Below, piece after piece: positions 61,488 to 64,000 of a DNA stretch of 64,000 bases. Position 1 is the stretch's first letter. The number at the start of each line of letters is the position of its first letter. Both the position numbers and the translations under genes were made by a program. The notes under the pieces were generated by a model. The model was not told where the DNA came from. It did not search any database and saw only the letters and a list, made by a program, of their open reading frames with translations. The stretch is from positions 1-64,000 of the forward strand of contig NZ_JAYXHR010000004.1 of the NCBI RefSeq assembly GCF_036017065.1, written 5' to 3'. The stretch comes from Uliginosibacterium sp036017065 (GTDB taxonomy: Bacteria > Pseudomonadota > Gammaproteobacteria > Burkholderiales > Rhodocyclaceae).

Positions 61488-62759
61488 TCAGCGCGGTTGA
61501 TACCCCGCCACGGCGTAGTACGCGATGTACAGGTAGCACGCCACCGGCACCACGAAGGACAGCATCAGCCCGATGGTGTCCGCGCCCCAGCCCTGCAGCA
61601 GCGGCACCAGCGCACCGCCCACGATGGCCATGCACAGCAGGCCGGAGCCCTCGCTGGTGTACTTGCCCAGGCGGGCCAGCGCCAGCGAGAAGATGGTCGG
61701 GAACATGATGGAGTTGAACAGGCCGATGGACAGCAGCGCCCACATGGCGGCCTTGCCCTGCACGACGATGGCGAAAGCCAGCAGCGCGATGTTGGCGAAG
61801 GCGTTGAAGGTGAGCAGGCGGGCCGGACGGATGCTGCGCATCAGCGCGCTGCCGATGAAGCGGCCGATCATCGCCAGTCCCCAGTAGATCGACAGGTAGC
61901 GGCCGGCGGTTTCCGCGCTCAGGCCGGCGATGGTGGGTTGCTCCATCACGCTGACCAGCAGGCTGCCGATGGAGACCTCCGCGCCCACGTAGGCGAAGAT
62001 GCCCAGCGCGCCGAGCACGAGGTGGGGGTAGCGCCACATGCTGTGGCGGTCCGGCAGGTCGTCGTGGTTGGCGTCATCGCTGCCGGGCTCGACATGCGGC
62101 AGGCGGAACAGACCGATGAACAGTGCGATGGCGCCGAGCACGGCGGCCAGCACGAGGTAGGGCGTCTGCACCGACGCCACCTGGGCCTGGTTGTAGGTGG
62201 CGAGGTCCTGTGGGGACAGGGCCTGCAGTTCCGGCGCGCTCTTGACCGCCACGGCAAGGATGAAGGCCGCGCCGAACACCGGGCCGATGGTGGTGCCCAG
62301 CGAGTTGAAGGCCTGCGTCAGGTTGAGGCGGCTGGACGCCGTTTCCGGTGCGCCGAGTGCGGTGACGAAGGGATTGGCTGCCACCTGCAGGAAGGCGATG
62401 CCGCTGGCCAGCACGAACAGCGCGGTGAGGAACAGCGCGTAGATCTTGTGGCCGGCCGCCGGGTAGAACAGCAGGCAGCCCGCGGCGGCGATCAGCAGGC
62501 CGATGATGATGCCGGCCTTGTAGCCCACGCGCTCGACGATGAAGCCGGCGGGCAGCGACATCACGAAGTAGGCCATGAAGAAACTGAACTGCACCAGCAT
62601 GGCCTGGAAGTAGCTCAGCGTGAACACCGCCTTCAGGTGCGGGATGAGGATGTCGTTCAGCGAGGTGATCAGCCCCCACATGAAGAACAGCACCGTCAGC
62701 GCGGCAAGCGCACTGCCATATTTCGGCGTGGCGGAGGCGTGGGTCGTCGGTTCCGTCAT
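61488..62759 (-). CDS. Sugar MFS transporter of the FucP/GluP family
   Basis: 423 residues with 12 predicted membrane helices. Signatures: ALTVLFFMWGLITSLNDILI (FucP/GluP helix 1 with N-D-I), LVQFSFFMAYFVMSLPAGFI, QVAANPFVTALG and the A/N/P-rich AFNSLGTTIGPVFGA. The family imports fucose, glucose/galactose or related sugars with protons. ATG 62759 has a GAAGGGG site. Adjacent and convergent to the DUF1593 hydrolase. Confidence 0.9.
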   Translation of the reverse strand: MTEPTTHASATPKYGSALAALTVLFFMWGLITSLNDILIPHLKAVFTLSYFQAMLVQFSFFMAYFVMSLPAGFIVERVGYKAGIIIGLLIAAAGCLLFYPAAGHKIYALFLTALFVLASGIAFLQVAANPFVTALGAPETASSRLNLTQAFNSLGTTIGPVFGAAFILAVAVKSAPELQALSPQDLATYNQAQVASVQTPYLVLAAVLGAIALFIGLFRLPHVEPGSDDANHDDLPDRHSMWRYPHLVLGALGIFAYVGAEVSIGSLLVSVMEQPTIAGLSAETAGRYLSIYWGLAMIGRFIGSALMRSIRPARLLTFNAFANIALLAFAIVVQGKAAMWALLSIGLFNSIMFPTIFSLALARLGKYTSEGSGLLCMAIVGGALVPLLQGWGADTIGLMLSFVVPVACYLYIAYYAVAGYQPR

Positions 62760-62958
62760 GGCATCCCCTTCGATGAGCTGCGTGGCGCGTCGTGCGCGGG
62801 GCAGGGGTGGCAGCATGCCACGGACATGTGACGGCGGCTATGCGGGCTGACCGCCACGCAGCCCGATGCCCGGCCCTGATGGACGGCACGGGGAGGCGTA
62901 TCGGGCTCTGGCTAAACTGGCGCTCCCAGGCCGCCTCCCGCGGCTGCACCCCCATGGC

Positions 62959-63798
62959 ATGGAGGCCCACTTGGCAACCGGACCGAAGGAAATCAGGCCA
63001 CTGCTCGACGCCTTGATCGAGCGCAGGACCCTGCCGTTCGACGAGGTGCTGGCGATCTTCGCCGGCAAGGGTGGCAAGGTCAGCCAGGGCGCGGTGATGG
63101 AACGCCTGAACTTCCTGTGGAACGAGTACCTGTTCGCGCTGATCGGCCCGGACGGCGCGGAGGCGTCGTGGAACGAGGACGCGCCGTTCAAGGCACCCGC
63201 CGGCTACACCCTGCGCTTCCTCGGTATCGCGGCGAAGGAGGGTGTGATCGCCGGCACGGTGGCGGACCGCATCGACGAGCAGGACATCCAGGAGGTCGTG
63301 CCGGGCTATGTGTGGGTCGGCCTGAAGCGGCGCAACGACCTGCGCATCGTGGGCGAGCAGGCAGGCGCCACGCTGCTGGCGGAGCGCCTGCGTGCCTTCA
63401 CGCACCAGTTCGCTTTCGACCTCGTCACCGGCCAGCACGTGCGCATTGCCGGCCTGTTCTCGGCGCGGGCCGTGAAGGGCCAGACGCTGGATACCCTGCT
63501 GACCCGCATCGCCAACCTGGAAAAGGAGTACGGCCGCTTCGACTACTTCGACCGCGTGCAGGTGATCCAGGTGATCAACGGTGACAGCTCGGCGGTGAAG
63601 GATTCGGATGGCAACGTGCGGATGGACATCCCGAAGAGCGTGCCGCGTGAAGCGATCCGCGGCTGGACCGAGTACGAACTGATCAGCGTGCGCACACCGC
63701 ATGGCCTGCCGGTGCACGAGATGACCGGCACGCTGAAGATCATCGAGGAAGACGGCTTCTTCCGCATCGTCGACGCGACGGTGCATTCAGGATACTGA
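62959..63798 (+). CDS. Conserved-looking protein of unknown function
   Basis: 279 residues, cytoplasmic, no membrane or signal segment. Features: a helical start (EIRPLLDALIERRTLPFDEV), the motif IDEQDIQEVVPGYVWVGLKR in the middle, and a beta-rich C-terminus with GTLKIIEEDGFFRIVDATVH. No family that I can name. ATG 62959 is the likely start because upstream codons are low-quality. Confidence 0.6.
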   Translation: MEAHLATGPKEIRPLLDALIERRTLPFDEVLAIFAGKGGKVSQGAVMERLNFLWNEYLFALIGPDGAEASWNEDAPFKAPAGYTLRFLGIAAKEGVIAGTVADRIDEQDIQEVVPGYVWVGLKRRNDLRIVGEQAGATLLAERLRAFTHQFAFDLVTGQHVRIAGLFSARAVKGQTLDTLLTRIANLEKEYGRFDYFDRVQVIQVINGDSSAVKDSDGNVRMDIPKSVPREAIRGWTEYELISVRTPHGLPVHEMTGTLKIIEEDGFFRIVDATVHSGY

Positions 63799-63989
63799 GC
63801 CGGGGGGCTGGGTCAGGGTACTGCGTCCGGCGTGGCAGGCTGTGGTGCTTTTGGGGGGAGGCCGTCGGTACGTTCCGCAGTGACGTGCCGGCCATGACTA
63901 AAGACACTTCTGGCGGTGCGCGCGCCTGCATACAGTCTCCGGCTTCGGCGCGCGATCCGACGGGCGCCTGCCTGGTCCGAGGAGGCCGT

Positions 63990-64000
63990 ATGGATTCCCT
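63990..64000 (+). CDS. First codons of a further gene (cut by the window edge)
   Basis: ATG 63990 is preceded by GAGGAGG at 7-nt spacing; only Met-Asp-Ser are visible, so the identity is unknown. Confidence 0.4.

Overview
The window looks like a chromosomal segment of a GC-rich betaproteobacterium, probably Rhodocyclales-like. The evidence is a class I polyhydroxyalkanoate cluster (phaC-phaB-phaB-phaR), glutathione-dependent formaldehyde oxidation (frmA-fghA, as in methylotrophs such as Methyloversatilis), many c-di-GMP and PAS signalling proteins, a bactofilin and a bacterial EttA. The genus is my inference. No tRNA, rRNA, CRISPR array, integrase or transposase was recognised.

Layout. 1-2938: a broken 3' piece of pdxH, bamD, and divergent rluD-pgeF. 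2997-7366: storage-polymer genes phaC, two phaB paralogs and the regulator phaR, without phaA. 7398-10637: rimO, a DUF1992 gene and an FAD-linked oxidase. 10703-17239: hemerythrin, a bactofilin behind a textbook sigma-54 promoter, and a two-gene PAS kinase / REC-GGDEF-EAL pair. 17672-22114: a GH3 lipoprotein and two LysR paralogs.

22717-29157 is the accessory region. Intact ettA is followed by a translationally coupled DUF433-DUF5615-DUF2442 module and then a second, 5'-truncated copy of the ettA 3' end. That copy encodes the same protein residues but differs at many synonymous sites. Beyond the ettA terminator lies a visibly AT-richer minus-strand operon: a reverse transcriptase of the UG/Abi (defence) type, overlapped by a RecB/Cas4-like PD-(D/E)XK nuclease gene. 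Upstream of it is a membrane-anchored Mrr-like nuclease. I read this as a defence island built at the 3' end of ettA; the RT-nuclease pair is the best candidate for an undescribed system.

29452-43565: TPR protein, REP-like repeat, diguanylate cyclases, a signal-peptide-bearing methyltransferase, stress genes (DUF892, a second infA, csp), an AraC regulator and a 1441-residue autotransporter. The autotransporter is divergent from a response-regulator/kinase fusion that has lost its phospho-histidine. 45429-48323: formaldehyde detoxification (frmA, fghA) with a folded intergenic region, and a frameshifted DUF502 gene. 48628-57416: a chemoreceptor and secreted proteins (polyserine-linked pectate lyase, DUF4139, lectin-like repeat protein) plus an ETHE1-like persulfide dioxygenase-rhodanese. 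57709-64000: AraC regulator, FUSC membrane protein, nucleoside-hydrolase-like DUF1593 protein, FucP-type sugar transporter, an unknown protein, and the first codons of another gene.
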